The notes beneath the pieces were generated by a model, which ran no database searches, was not told the origin of the DNA, and worked only from the letters and a program-made list of their open reading frames with translations. A stretch of DNA of 64,000 nucleotides from Pelagicoccus enzymogenes. Its GTDB lineage: Bacteria; Verrucomicrobiota; Verrucomicrobiia; Opitutales; Opitutaceae. The stretch is taken from NCBI RefSeq assembly GCF_014803405.1, contig NZ_JACYFG010000038.1:248001-312000 (forward strand), read 5' to 3'. Positions 1-6,713 of the stretch are shown one piece after another (the stretch's first letter is position 1; each line of letters begins with the position of its first letter). A program made the translations under genes and the position numbers.

Positions 1-217
1 CTTCACATAACTACGCCAACCAGTCAGTCCTATTAAATAAACGAGGATAATTCTTAGTTTCTTTAAATCATTAGATATACAAGTCGTTATTGAGCTTGAC
101 CCCGAGTGAGCCGAATACCCCAAACTGGTCAGACCGTAATGTTTTAAGAGGGCAGACAAATCGCCATCTCTCCATCCACGCTTTCACATACGGACAGTGA
201 ATTGAGCCGACAGAGGA
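1..217. other. Intergenic leader, no gene seen
   Basis: AT-rich stretch at the window edge with stop codons in all frames. A purine-rich ribosome-binding site (cagagga) lies directly before the first gene at 218. Nothing else is recognisable; any upstream gene ends before the window. Confidence 0.5.
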
Positions 218-946
218 ATGGAATTCGAAAACCACATCACCCACTATTTCGAGCGCGAGGTCGGACCCTTTCTCAGTATCTGCGATTTGGACGAAGCCGC
301 GACCGAATCGATCATCGAACGCGAGAAAGACGCGGAGACCGGATTCAATCGCTACTTTTTCGGAAAGGACTTCTTCGACTACCGAAAAGCGGCCGACGAC
401 CTTCTCATAGAACTCTATGAAAAGAAGTTCCGGAAGAAAGCCGAGCGAAGGCCTTACTTCGCCGTGCTTGGCAACGCAGACGTGGTGGGTGGTTTGTACC
501 GGGATCCCTACAAGATCCGAATTCCGCTAGACTATTTTGCGGATTTTGAGCTTACCTTCATGTGCCCGGATCACTTTCCTCTGGTCCGCTTGAGCGACAC
601 AAAAGTGAAGCGCTATTTTGGATACCCGCTGCCAAAGGACTACACGGAGGAGAAGTATCCCTATTTTGGTAAGCTGCTCACCATCGACGAGCTAAGAGCG
701 CAGAGCGAAGCCCTCAAAATCGACCGCTACCTCGAGGAAAACCGGCGTACGAACCATTGGTACCGGTACATCGAAGCTCACATCTGGGCAGACCCTCAGG
801 ACATGCGAAAACGCTTTTCGGATTGGATCGAAGTGGATCCAGAGCCTTGGACTGCTGCAAACGTATCCCTCCTGCAAAACTACAAAGAGATCCGGAAATA
901 CAATAAGCTACCCAAACCGCCCACAAGCCGCGGCGTCGGAGCTTAG
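218..946 (+). CDS. Hypothetical protein, paralogue of the gene at 1402
   Basis: A 242-residue soluble protein of unknown function, with no signal peptide or membrane segment. Its layout matches the protein at 1402-1989: an N-terminal HYF...PFLSICDL motif (HYY...PFLSLSDL in the other), GFNRYF against GYNRRYG, an L..EKK segment, PYFAVLG against PYYFVLG, a late TIDEL/FIDEL motif, and a tryptophan-containing EAHIW/EVQVW strand. The two are therefore diverged copies of one family, about 450 bp apart. The PYYFVLG-type motif resembles a family of uncharacterised bacterial proteins, but I cannot assign a function. The ATG at 218 has a good purine-rich RBS. Coding potential is supported by length and by the paralogue; function is unknown. 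Confidence 0.75.
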   Translation: MEFENHITHYFEREVGPFLSICDLDEAATESIIEREKDAETGFNRYFFGKDFFDYRKAADDLLIELYEKKFRKKAERRPYFAVLGNADVVGGLYRDPYKIRIPLDYFADFELTFMCPDHFPLVRLSDTKVKRYFGYPLPKDYTEEKYPYFGKLLTIDELRAQSEALKIDRYLEENRRTNHWYRYIEAHIWADPQDMRKRFSDWIEVDPEPWTAANVSLLQNYKEIRKYNKLPKPPTSRGVGA

Positions 947-960
947 CATCGACCAGAACG

Positions 961-1281
961 ATGAAATCAAAAAATTCAGATCGCGACCTTTGGATCCCTA
1001 TCGAGGTTCTCGGTTTGATAGGCGTTTCGACGGTACTGTCTACCATCATCTACATGAAAATCGCCTCGAATTGGGGCCCGGTCATCGGAGGATTCATTGT
1101 TTGGTTCGGAACCCTAATCGCCTTCTTGGCCTACGCCGTATTCAGCTACAAGCGAATCATCAGCAAGGATACTGGATCCAGGGCTATAAAGTCTGTGGCT
1201 CTGGCTTTCCTCGTGGTGGTGATAAATTACCTCACTCCGATCTTCATTTATGGACCGTACCACTATGGGCCAGGACCTTAA
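961..1281 (+). CDS. Small membrane protein of unknown function
   Basis: A 106-residue protein with three predicted transmembrane helices (roughly residues 11-31, 38-60 and 76-97) joined by short charged loops, and a short Gly/Pro/Tyr-rich C-terminus (HYGPGP). It starts 14 bp after the stop of the 218-946 gene and sits between the two paralogous hypothetical genes, so co-transcription with them is likely. No family is recognised. The hydrophobic periodicity supports a real gene over the overlapping alternative frames. Confidence 0.6.
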   Translation: MKSKNSDRDLWIPIEVLGLIGVSTVLSTIIYMKIASNWGPVIGGFIVWFGTLIAFLAYAVFSYKRIISKDTGSRAIKSVALAFLVVVINYLTPIFIYGPYHYGPGP

Positions 1282-1401
1282 CGAATCGCTTAAGGACGCA
1301 GCAGAGCGGGAGTCCGGTAGTGGAGATGCTAAAGTTGGTATCGTCATCACACACCTTGTCAGATAAGCAACGAGGACTGCGATGGCTCTAGAACGTGAAC
1401 A

Positions 1402-1989
1402 ATGATCCCAGATTTCATCAGCCACTACTACCTCCCAGATCGGCAACCGTTTCTATCCCTATCCGATTTGAAGGGAGACCTCGAAAACCCAGTTTTCCTT
1501 GAGATGCTCAACAAGCACAAGACGACTCCCGGATACAATCGACGGTATGGAATGAGGTACCTCGAAATGAGGTCATCCGCCGAAAGCAAACTCAAGCGTT
1601 TGTTCGAAAAGAAAGGCGGAACGCCAAAATGGATGAGCCCTTACTACTTCGTACTCGGCACCTCCGAATGGTTCCGCCACATCAACTCAGGCCACAAGGA
1701 ACTTAGAGTAAACCTCAAGGACTTACCTCGCGACTCGGTTTCCGTGACCTTTCCCGACAGCTTTATCGCCATGACGGCGAAAGGTAAGGACTACTACGAA
1801 AAGGTTTACTTCATCGATGAACTAGAGGAGCTGGTAAACCTGCACGGCCTGCCAAGGAACGAACGACCAGAAACCTACGAGAAATACTGGCTCGGAGACT
1901 TCGAGGAGTACATCGAAGTGCAAGTCTGGGACGACGGCGTGGTCGAACCTTTCAAACGGCAATGGCTGCGCCAGCAAGGCACTCACTAG
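1402..1989 (+). CDS. Hypothetical protein, paralogue of the gene at 218
   Basis: A 195-residue soluble protein of the same unknown family as 218-946. Shared landmarks in order are HYY near the N-terminus, PFLSLSDL, GYNRRYG, a Y..MR.SAE helix, LFEKKGG, PYYFVLG near residue 80, YFIDEL near residue 135 and EVQVWDD near residue 175. It lacks the roughly 40-residue tail of the longer copy. The stop is 27 bp before the kptA ATG, so it probably shares a transcript with kptA. Whether the family acts in RNA metabolism is unknown; the link rests only on gene order. Confidence 0.72.
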   Translation: MIPDFISHYYLPDRQPFLSLSDLKGDLENPVFLEMLNKHKTTPGYNRRYGMRYLEMRSSAESKLKRLFEKKGGTPKWMSPYYFVLGTSEWFRHINSGHKELRVNLKDLPRDSVSVTFPDSFIAMTAKGKDYYEKVYFIDELEELVNLHGLPRNERPETYEKYWLGDFEEYIEVQVWDDGVVEPFKRQWLRQQGTH

Positions 1990-2016
1990 CAGCCGGATTT
2001 GCCTGCCTCATTACAA

Positions 2017-2568
2017 ATGAGAAAAGAACTAAAACCCAAATCCAAATTCCTCAGTCTAGTCCTGCGCCACAAACCGGCGGCAGCTGGCGTCACTCTAGAC
2101 GAAAACGGTTGGTGTCAGGTCCACGACCTTCTAAGGGGAGCGGAATCTGCCGGTGTTAGCATTTCCCTGCCCGAGCTAGAGGAAATCGTAGCAACCAACG
2201 AAAAGAAGAGATTCAGCCTCTGCGGCGACGGCATCAAGATACGTGCAAACCAAGGGCATTCCATCGAGTTAGAATTGGGTCTCACTGAAAAGGAGCCGCC
2301 AGAAGAGCTTTTTCACGGCACCACCATCAGGTTCGACGAACCAATCATGGAAAACGGGCTGATGAAAATGAAGAGACATCACGTTCACCTGTCCTCGGAC
2401 ATTGAGACTGCGAAATCCGTAGGGATGAGGCATGGAAAGGTTCTCATTCTGCGAGTCGATTCAGAGTCGATGGGAAAAGATGGATACAAATTCTATCTCT
2501 CCGAGAATGGGGTTTGGCTCGTTGATCACGTTCCAATCAAATACCTAAAGAAAATGAACCTTCGTTAG
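2017..2568 (+). CDS. kptA: RNA 2'-phosphotransferase (Tpt1/KptA family)
   Basis: KptA/Tpt1 transfers an internal RNA 2'-phosphate to NAD+, giving ADP-ribose 1'',2''-cyclic phosphate. In fungi it finishes tRNA splicing; its bacterial role is unsettled. This 183-residue protein shows the two-lobed family pattern: an N-terminal winged-helix lobe with FLSLVLRHKP (Arg17-His18) and DENGW, the IRANQGHS element (Arg76), then the ADP-ribosyltransferase-like lobe with LFHGTT (around 98-103), RHHVHLS (Arg120) and GVWLVDHVP. Arg17, His18, Arg76 and Arg120 match the conserved catalytic Arg-His-Arg-Arg set of the family. I chose the ATG at 2017 over the TTG at 1999 because family members begin just before the K.SKFLS motif. 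Confidence 0.93.
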   Translation: MRKELKPKSKFLSLVLRHKPAAAGVTLDENGWCQVHDLLRGAESAGVSISLPELEEIVATNEKKRFSLCGDGIKIRANQGHSIELELGLTEKEPPEELFHGTTIRFDEPIMENGLMKMKRHHVHLSSDIETAKSVGMRHGKVLILRVDSESMGKDGYKFYLSENGVWLVDHVPIKYLKKMNLR

Positions 2569-2713
2569 TTTGCTGGATAGAGCGCACGGCGCCCTCCAAA
2601 ATGAGCCGAAAACGCCTCCCGATCCGGGAAAGAGGAATCGAACTTGCTGTATCATGCGAGTCGCGCGGACGCTCCCTTTTGAGCGATACGACGGACACAA
2701 AAAAAGGACCAAG

Positions 2714-3106
2714 ATGAAGATCACCCTGACTAGTATTCCCGTTAACGACCAAGGGCAGGCGATCGCCTTCTATACCGATAAGCTTGGTTTCGTGAAGAAG
2801 GAGGACATAGCGATGGGCGAGCACCGCTGGCTTACCGTTACCGCGCCCGAAGGAGCCCCGGGAGTGGAGCTACTGCTTGAGCCCCTCGCCTTTCCTCCGG
2901 CCCAGGAGTATTACAAAACGCTTTTCGAGGCGGGCATACCCGCCGCCCAGTTCGAAACGGATGAGTTGGACCGTGAAGTTGAAAAAATGAAAACGCTCGG
3001 AGTCGTTTTCCGAGGCGAGCCACAAGAAATGGACGAAGTGAGATACGTCATCTTCGAAGACTCTTGCGGCAACATTATTTGCCTCACGCAAAAGGATCGT
3101 TCCTAG
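2714..3106 (+). CDS. VOC-family (glyoxalase/bleomycin-resistance fold) protein
   Basis: A 130-residue single-domain vicinal-oxygen-chelate protein. The N-terminus MKITLTSIPVND begins the first beta-alpha-beta unit, followed by AFYTDKLGF and a second half with YVIFEDSCGNIICLTQ, where FEDSCGN matches the usual F.DP.GN metal-ligand strand. Such proteins act as small isomerases, dioxygenases or drug-binding proteins, and the substrate cannot be told from sequence. The ATG at 2714 follows an RBS-like AAGGACC; an in-frame extension to 2570 adds a low-complexity leader unlike the family and is rejected. It is monocistronic as far as I can see. Confidence 0.85.
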   Translation: MKITLTSIPVNDQGQAIAFYTDKLGFVKKEDIAMGEHRWLTVTAPEGAPGVELLLEPLAFPPAQEYYKTLFEAGIPAAQFETDELDREVEKMKTLGVVFRGEPQEMDEVRYVIFEDSCGNIICLTQKDRS

Positions 3107-3218
3107 GGGACAACCGCCCTCATCTCATCTAAACTCTTTGCTTGGATTTTCGTTTCCTGAGGTTTAATTCAAGCACCACTATTTCGCCACCGGACATTGA
3201 AATAGGAAACGCAAGCCA

Positions 3219-3758
3219 ATGGTGCAGACAAAGACGACAAGCATGGCGTCTGAGCTCCACAATTCGGCCAAGCAGACACTGCGAGATCAGTCATCCATGA
3301 AATTAGCATCCTTCTCAGGCAAGGTAAGTCACGTCAACCGAACTTCGCACACCTATGGCGGCGGGTCTGGCGGCGAAGTTCAAACTTCACACAACACGAC
3401 ACTCCGCTTGGACGGCCGGCACGTCGAACTTCAGGGAAGCGCCACTTGGTTATCCGAAGACGACCTAGTGGTAATCGTTGCCGAAGAAAGCCAAGGGAGC
3501 ATCGAGCCCTTGGCGGTGCGCAACGAAACCACCGGCTACGAAAGCGTACAAGGTCACGCGTCCTACAAAATTGCTATCGTCTTGATTGTGATAGGCGTTT
3601 TCTCGGCACCCGTCGTAATCGGTTGGCCTATTATGGCTCTGGGCGCCTGGTTCTTGTCGGTGGGTATGAAGCGAAACAAGCTCATCAATGAAGCCGCCTC
3701 CACCTTACGAAAGATCCCTAGCCCATCCGGGGCTCAAGCCAGTAGCGGGGAGAAATAG
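3219..3758 (+). CDS. Hypothetical membrane protein
   Basis: A 179-residue protein with a soluble N-terminal region and two adjacent hydrophobic segments near residues 117-133 and 135-150, ending in a short basic and then Ser/Pro-rich tail. The soluble part has a Gly/Ser-rich turn (HTYGGGSGGEVQ) inside a beta-rich segment that could form a small OB- or SH3-like barrel, but no family is recognised. The ATG at 3219 is preceded by TAGGAAAC. The gene stands alone before repeat block A. Confidence 0.6.
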   Translation: MVQTKTTSMASELHNSAKQTLRDQSSMKLASFSGKVSHVNRTSHTYGGGSGGEVQTSHNTTLRLDGRHVELQGSATWLSEDDLVVIVAEESQGSIEPLAVRNETTGYESVQGHASYKIAIVLIVIGVFSAPVVIGWPIMALGAWFLSVGMKRNKLINEAASTLRKIPSPSGAQASSGEK

Positions 3759-4396
3759 AAGCAACCTGAGAGATCTCGGCAACCGATCAAGCACACATTG
3801 TATCTTTATCTTAAATACAAAAGTAAAAGTCATCTGTGTAAATCTGTGTCCATTGTTTCGTCGGTACCTCCTCAAATGTCGTCGCAAGCTTCTCGGTAGT
3901 GGTTGAAAACTTAGCTACGCCCCGATCATTGAACCAAGTCGTCTTAAGGACAAGCCGACCCACCACGAAGTAAGACCTTCTGCGGATAGGGTTAGAAAAC
4001 TAGCATCGGTATCAGTTGGACTGGAGATCAACTCCTGCAGCGCGGACCGGGTGGAACCGGTCCCTCCACTGTTTAGGAAGGACAAACCGTCGCGCTGAAC
4101 GCAAACGCTGGAAAACGTGTAGTTCGCAACTTCATTGATAGCAGTGCCCAAAACAAGTTCATTGCATTTGTATCTAACTCATCAATACAAATTCAAAATT
4201 GATCTGTGTAAATCCGTGTCCATCCGTGGTTAAAAAAACTCAGATGCGTCCCCTTCAAGACCCCCAATCGCCTTGAGCTCGCGCCGACCCATAAAAAACA
4301 TTCGCCCGCCAATCGTAGGGCTGCCGCTTGCGGCACGCCGCGTTGCAGGATCAAATCCCTGGGAACGATGCTTATCGATAAAACCAGCCCAAGTTC
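3759..4396. repeat. Mosaic repeat block A (intergenic)
   Basis: A 638-bp gene-free stretch made largely of modules that recur at 5.9-6.6 kb and 12.0-12.4 kb. In order: a copy of the dispersed 'atctgtgtaaatc.gtgtcca' element at about 3832-3851; a 59-bp module at 3851-3909 (3 differences from 5943-6001); the junction module beginning gtcgtctt at 3938-3966; a 107-bp module at 3967-4073 (about 10 differences from 6294-6400); a fuller copy of the 'ccgtgtccatccgtggttaa' element at 4201-4237; and a 43-bp module at 4312-4354 identical to 6083-6125. Open frames here are repeat artefacts. Confidence 0.8.
3967..4073. repeat. 107-bp repeat module, copy 1
   Basis: Same length as the copy at 6294-6400 with about 10 substitutions and no gaps. 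It contains a perfect 7-bp inverted repeat, GGACCGG/CCGGTCC, around a short spacer near its right end, and is preceded in both places by the gtcgtctt junction module. Confidence 0.85.
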
Positions 4397-5314
4397 TTAG
4401 CTGGCTTCCGACTCTTCTGATTTTCGTTGCTGGGCGAGCGCGGAAAGGCCACCGATCGCACCCAGATTCATGGAATCCAAGGCCGAGCTGGGTACCATTA
4501 TCAGCGATCCCTTTTCCTTGAGGCCTTCGAAGAGCATGTTCATGCCGCGCAGCTGCAGGGCCACTGGATTGTCCGCGTAGTTCTTGCTGGCCAGGGCGAA
4601 CTTTTCGGAGATCTCCGTTTCCGCCGTACCCAAGATGATACGAGCCTGGCGCTCCCGCTCGGCTTGCGCTTGCTTACTCATGGCATCGGCCAGGGTCTCG
4701 GGGATAATGATATCCTTGATTCCAACTGACTGGCAGGTGATCCCCCAAGGGCTCGTCTGGTCGTCCAAGGTTTTTTGCAAAGCCTCCGCGATCTCCTCTC
4801 GATGCTGCAAAAGCCCCGCCAAGTCATTCCGCCCAATGATATCACGCAAGCCGGTCTGGGCGACGTAGGATACCGCTTCCACATACTTCTCCACCTCCAA
4901 GGCCGCCTTCTCGACGTCCCAAACCATCCAATACACCACCGCATCCACGTTTACGGGAACGGTATCTTTGGTTAGCGTTTTCTCCGCATGAAAGTCCGTT
5001 ACGCGCACCCGTTGGTCGATGAACGTATTCACTTTGTCGATAACGGGTATGATGAAAAAGATGCCCGGTCCCCGCAAGCCGACGAACTTGCCCATGCGCA
5101 AGACCACGGCACGATCCCATTGGTTGGCGATTCTCACGGAAAAGGCCAAGAACAGGCCAATCGCTGCGAGAGGAAGTCCGACCGCAGTCGAGAGGATCTC
5201 GGCTGACATCAAGAAGATCACGGGAGCGATCGTGATCACTCCCACCGCCAGTGAAACGACGCTTAGGCCGTTTTCAGTTCTTACTCCCGCTCCGTTGGAT
5301 GCTCTTAGCTTCAT
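4397..5314 (-). CDS. Slipin / SPFH (band 7) domain membrane protein
   Basis: A 305-residue stomatin-like protein. Two hydrophobic stretches (about residues 17-61) are followed by the SPFH domain with VRIANQWDRAVVLRMGKF, GPGIFFIIPVIDKV, a D.R....D...E.TLTKD segment and the slipin helix ALEVEKY...AQTGLRDIIG. A short coiled coil follows (AMSKQAQAERERQARII). Slipins scaffold membrane microdomains and often influence membrane proteases; no NfeD partner is adjacent. The start codon overlaps the stop of the upstream GntR gene (ATGA at 5311-5314) and has a strong AAAGGAGG RBS, so the pair is translationally coupled and the slipin is probably the regulator's main target. Confidence 0.9.
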   Translation of the reverse strand: MKLRASNGAGVRTENGLSVVSLAVGVITIAPVIFLMSAEILSTAVGLPLAAIGLFLAFSVRIANQWDRAVVLRMGKFVGLRGPGIFFIIPVIDKVNTFIDQRVRVTDFHAEKTLTKDTVPVNVDAVVYWMVWDVEKAALEVEKYVEAVSYVAQTGLRDIIGRNDLAGLLQHREEIAEALQKTLDDQTSPWGITCQSVGIKDIIIPETLADAMSKQAQAERERQARIILGTAETEISEKFALASKNYADNPVALQLRGMNMLFEGLKEKGSLIMVPSSALDSMNLGAIGGLSALAQQRKSEESEAS

Positions 5315-5691
5315 TTTTTTCCTCCTTTGTATTGCTTCAATTCATCGGCTAGCTCGTGCGGGCTTATGCCGTACACAGCCGCGGCGTTCACGAATTCCTC
5401 GCAGAGGGACTTGAGCTTGGCGCGACGCTCCTTGGCGCTCACTTCCACTTTGACGGAACCGATAAAAGTCCCGGTCCCCTGCTGCGTTTCCAAAATCTTT
5501 TGGATTTCCAGCTCCTTGTAAGCCTTGGTCACCGTATTCAGGTTTACCTGAAGCTTCACCGCCAAGGCCCGAACGGTGGGAAGCTGCTCCCCTATCTTAA
5601 CCTGCCCCGTCGCCATGCCAAATCGGATTTGGTCGATGATCTGTCGGTAATACGGAACTCCACTCCGCGGATCTAAATAAAAATCAAGCAT
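5311..5691 (-). CDS. GntR-family (YtrA-type) transcriptional regulator
   Basis: A 126-residue regulator. Residues 1-70 form the GntR winged helix: GVPYYRQIIDQIRFGMATG, GEQLPTVRALA, the recognition helix VNLNTVTKAYKELE, and the wing GTGTFIG. The effector part is only about 50 helical residues, as in the short YtrA subfamily, which typically represses membrane-protein or transporter operons. It is the first gene of a two-gene operon with the slipin, sharing an ATGA overlap, so autoregulation of that operon is the simplest reading. The ligand is unknown. Confidence 0.9.
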   Translation of the reverse strand: MLDFYLDPRSGVPYYRQIIDQIRFGMATGQVKIGEQLPTVRALAVKLQVNLNTVTKAYKELEIQKILETQQGTGTFIGSVKVEVSAKERRAKLKSLCEEFVNAAAVYGISPHELADELKQYKGGKK

Positions 5692-6184
5692 AGCCTATCC
5701 TCCCACTAACTCGCTCTCTCAAACAGTGTTCTAGTTCTATAGTACATTGTTTCTCTAGCGAATCTGCGCAAAGGTCAACTCCTAATTTCTTGAGCTGGGT
5801 GAGAAGCGGGAGCCTGCCTGCCTGACTGTGCCGGCAACGCCAATCCTGGCAGAACGGGATTCGCAAGCTGCGAGGCCAGGGCGACGGAGCGAGTCTACGC
5901 TTGTATCTGCAGCACAAATACAGACGCAAAGTGATCTGCGTTCATTGTTTCGTCGGTACCTCCTCAAGTGTCGTCGCAAACTCCTCGGTAGTGGTTGAAA
6001 AGAACGCAGCAAAAATCTGATCACCGACCCCAGTCGTCTTGAGGACAAGCCGACCCACCGCGATTGGTTCACTCGTTTCAAGATCGTAGGGCTGCCGCTT
6101 GCGGCACGCCGCGTTGCAGGATCAACGCTGGGAGTTAGGTTCCGCGGTGGGTCGCAAGCGGCGGAGTATTCGAAAAGGTGGGAC

Positions 6185-6234
6185 GGGCGCTCCGCGCGCG
6201 TCAAAATCGCCCGGCGGAGCGGCCGATCCACCAC
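6185..6234. repeat. 50-bp GC-rich palindromic module, copy 1
   Basis: The sequence folds as GGCGCTCCGC...GCGGAGCGGC around a tcaaaat-containing loop. It is identical over 50 bp to 6406-6455 and has one difference from 12164-12213. Open frames through it encode the recurrent artefactual peptide VDRPLRRAIL. Confidence 0.85.
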
Positions 6235-6293
6235 GGAGTTCCGAGTGAGCGCCGGGGAACCCGTGTCGTCTTGAGGACCTGCCGAACCACCGC

Positions 6294-6400
6294 GAAGTAA
6301 GATCTTCTGCAGATTGGGTCAGCAAACTTGCATCGGTACCAGTTGGCCTGGAGATCAACTCCTGCAATGCGGACCGGGTGGAACCGGTCCCTCCACTGTT
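6294..6400. repeat. 107-bp repeat module, copy 2
   Basis: Partner of 3967-4073, about 91% identical by my count and without gaps, with the same internal GGACCGG/CCGGTCC inverted repeat. It is followed directly by a GC palindrome module here, whereas copy 1 is not, which shows that the modules shuffle independently. Confidence 0.85.
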
Positions 6401-6405
6401 GGGGC

Positions 6406-6455
6406 GGGCGCTCCGCGCGCGTCAAAATCGCCCGGCGGAGCGGCCGATCCACCAC
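6406..6455. repeat. 50-bp GC-rich palindromic module, copy 2
   Basis: Identical to 6185-6234. Similarity continues into the flanking cgccggggaacccgtgtc stretch and then the junction module, so the duplicated unit is longer than the palindrome. Confidence 0.85.
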
Positions 6456-6570
6456 GAAGCTCCGAGCGAGCGCCGGGGAACCCGTGTCGTCTTGAGGACA
6501 AGCCGAACCACCGCAATCGGTTCACTGTTTCTCCCAGCCTTCCGACTGGGAGGATCCAATCCTAGAACTC

Positions 6571-6604
6571 AAAAAAAACGCGTCCCGGGACGGGACGCGT
6601 TTTC
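6571..6604 (-). terminator. Rho-independent terminator of the 6714-11831 gene
   Basis: The stem AAAACGCGTCCC / GGGACGCGTTT has a short GGGAC loop; on the minus strand it is followed by a run of eight T. It lies about 110 bp downstream of the stop of the Fn3 gene. The hairpin is nearly the same as the one at 12387-12421. Confidence 0.85.
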
Positions 6605-6713
6605 TGGTAGGATATAATCTAGGTTTGGAAACGTTCGCAGTTTTCCTTCCACAGGCTCATTCGAATCGGCGAATGCTTGGAGGAGGTTAAGCGAAATGCT
6701 TTGCCCTCGCTTG

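Larger units (their letters stand above)
5692..6570. repeat. Mosaic repeat block B (intergenic)
   Basis: A gene-free stretch mostly built of repeat modules. 5943-6001 is the 59-bp module shared with block A; 6000-6022 carries an 'agaacgcagcaaaaa' element also at 12300; 6033-6061, 6265-6293 and 6486-6514 are copies of the gtcgtcttgaggac junction module; 6083-6125 is the exact 43-bp module; 6185-6234 and 6406-6455 are two identical 50-bp GC palindromes; 6294-6400 is the 107-bp module. About 5692-5900 has no recognised repeat and should hold the promoter of the GntR-slipin operon. Several long open frames cross the palindromes, but they follow repeat copies rather than conserved proteins. Confidence 0.82.

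Noticed and set aside
4312-4354. tRNA-like T-arm (ggatcaaatcc) in the 43-bp repeat
   Set aside because: No acceptor, D-arm or anticodon stem can be drawn around it, and it recurs as part of a repeat module.
5782-6455. Long open frames encoding the recurrent peptide VDRPLRRAILTRAERP (also near 12061-12288)
   Set aside because: They run through the 50-bp GC palindrome repeats; the peptide recurs because the DNA repeats, the frames differ in their flanks, and no start signals are conserved.
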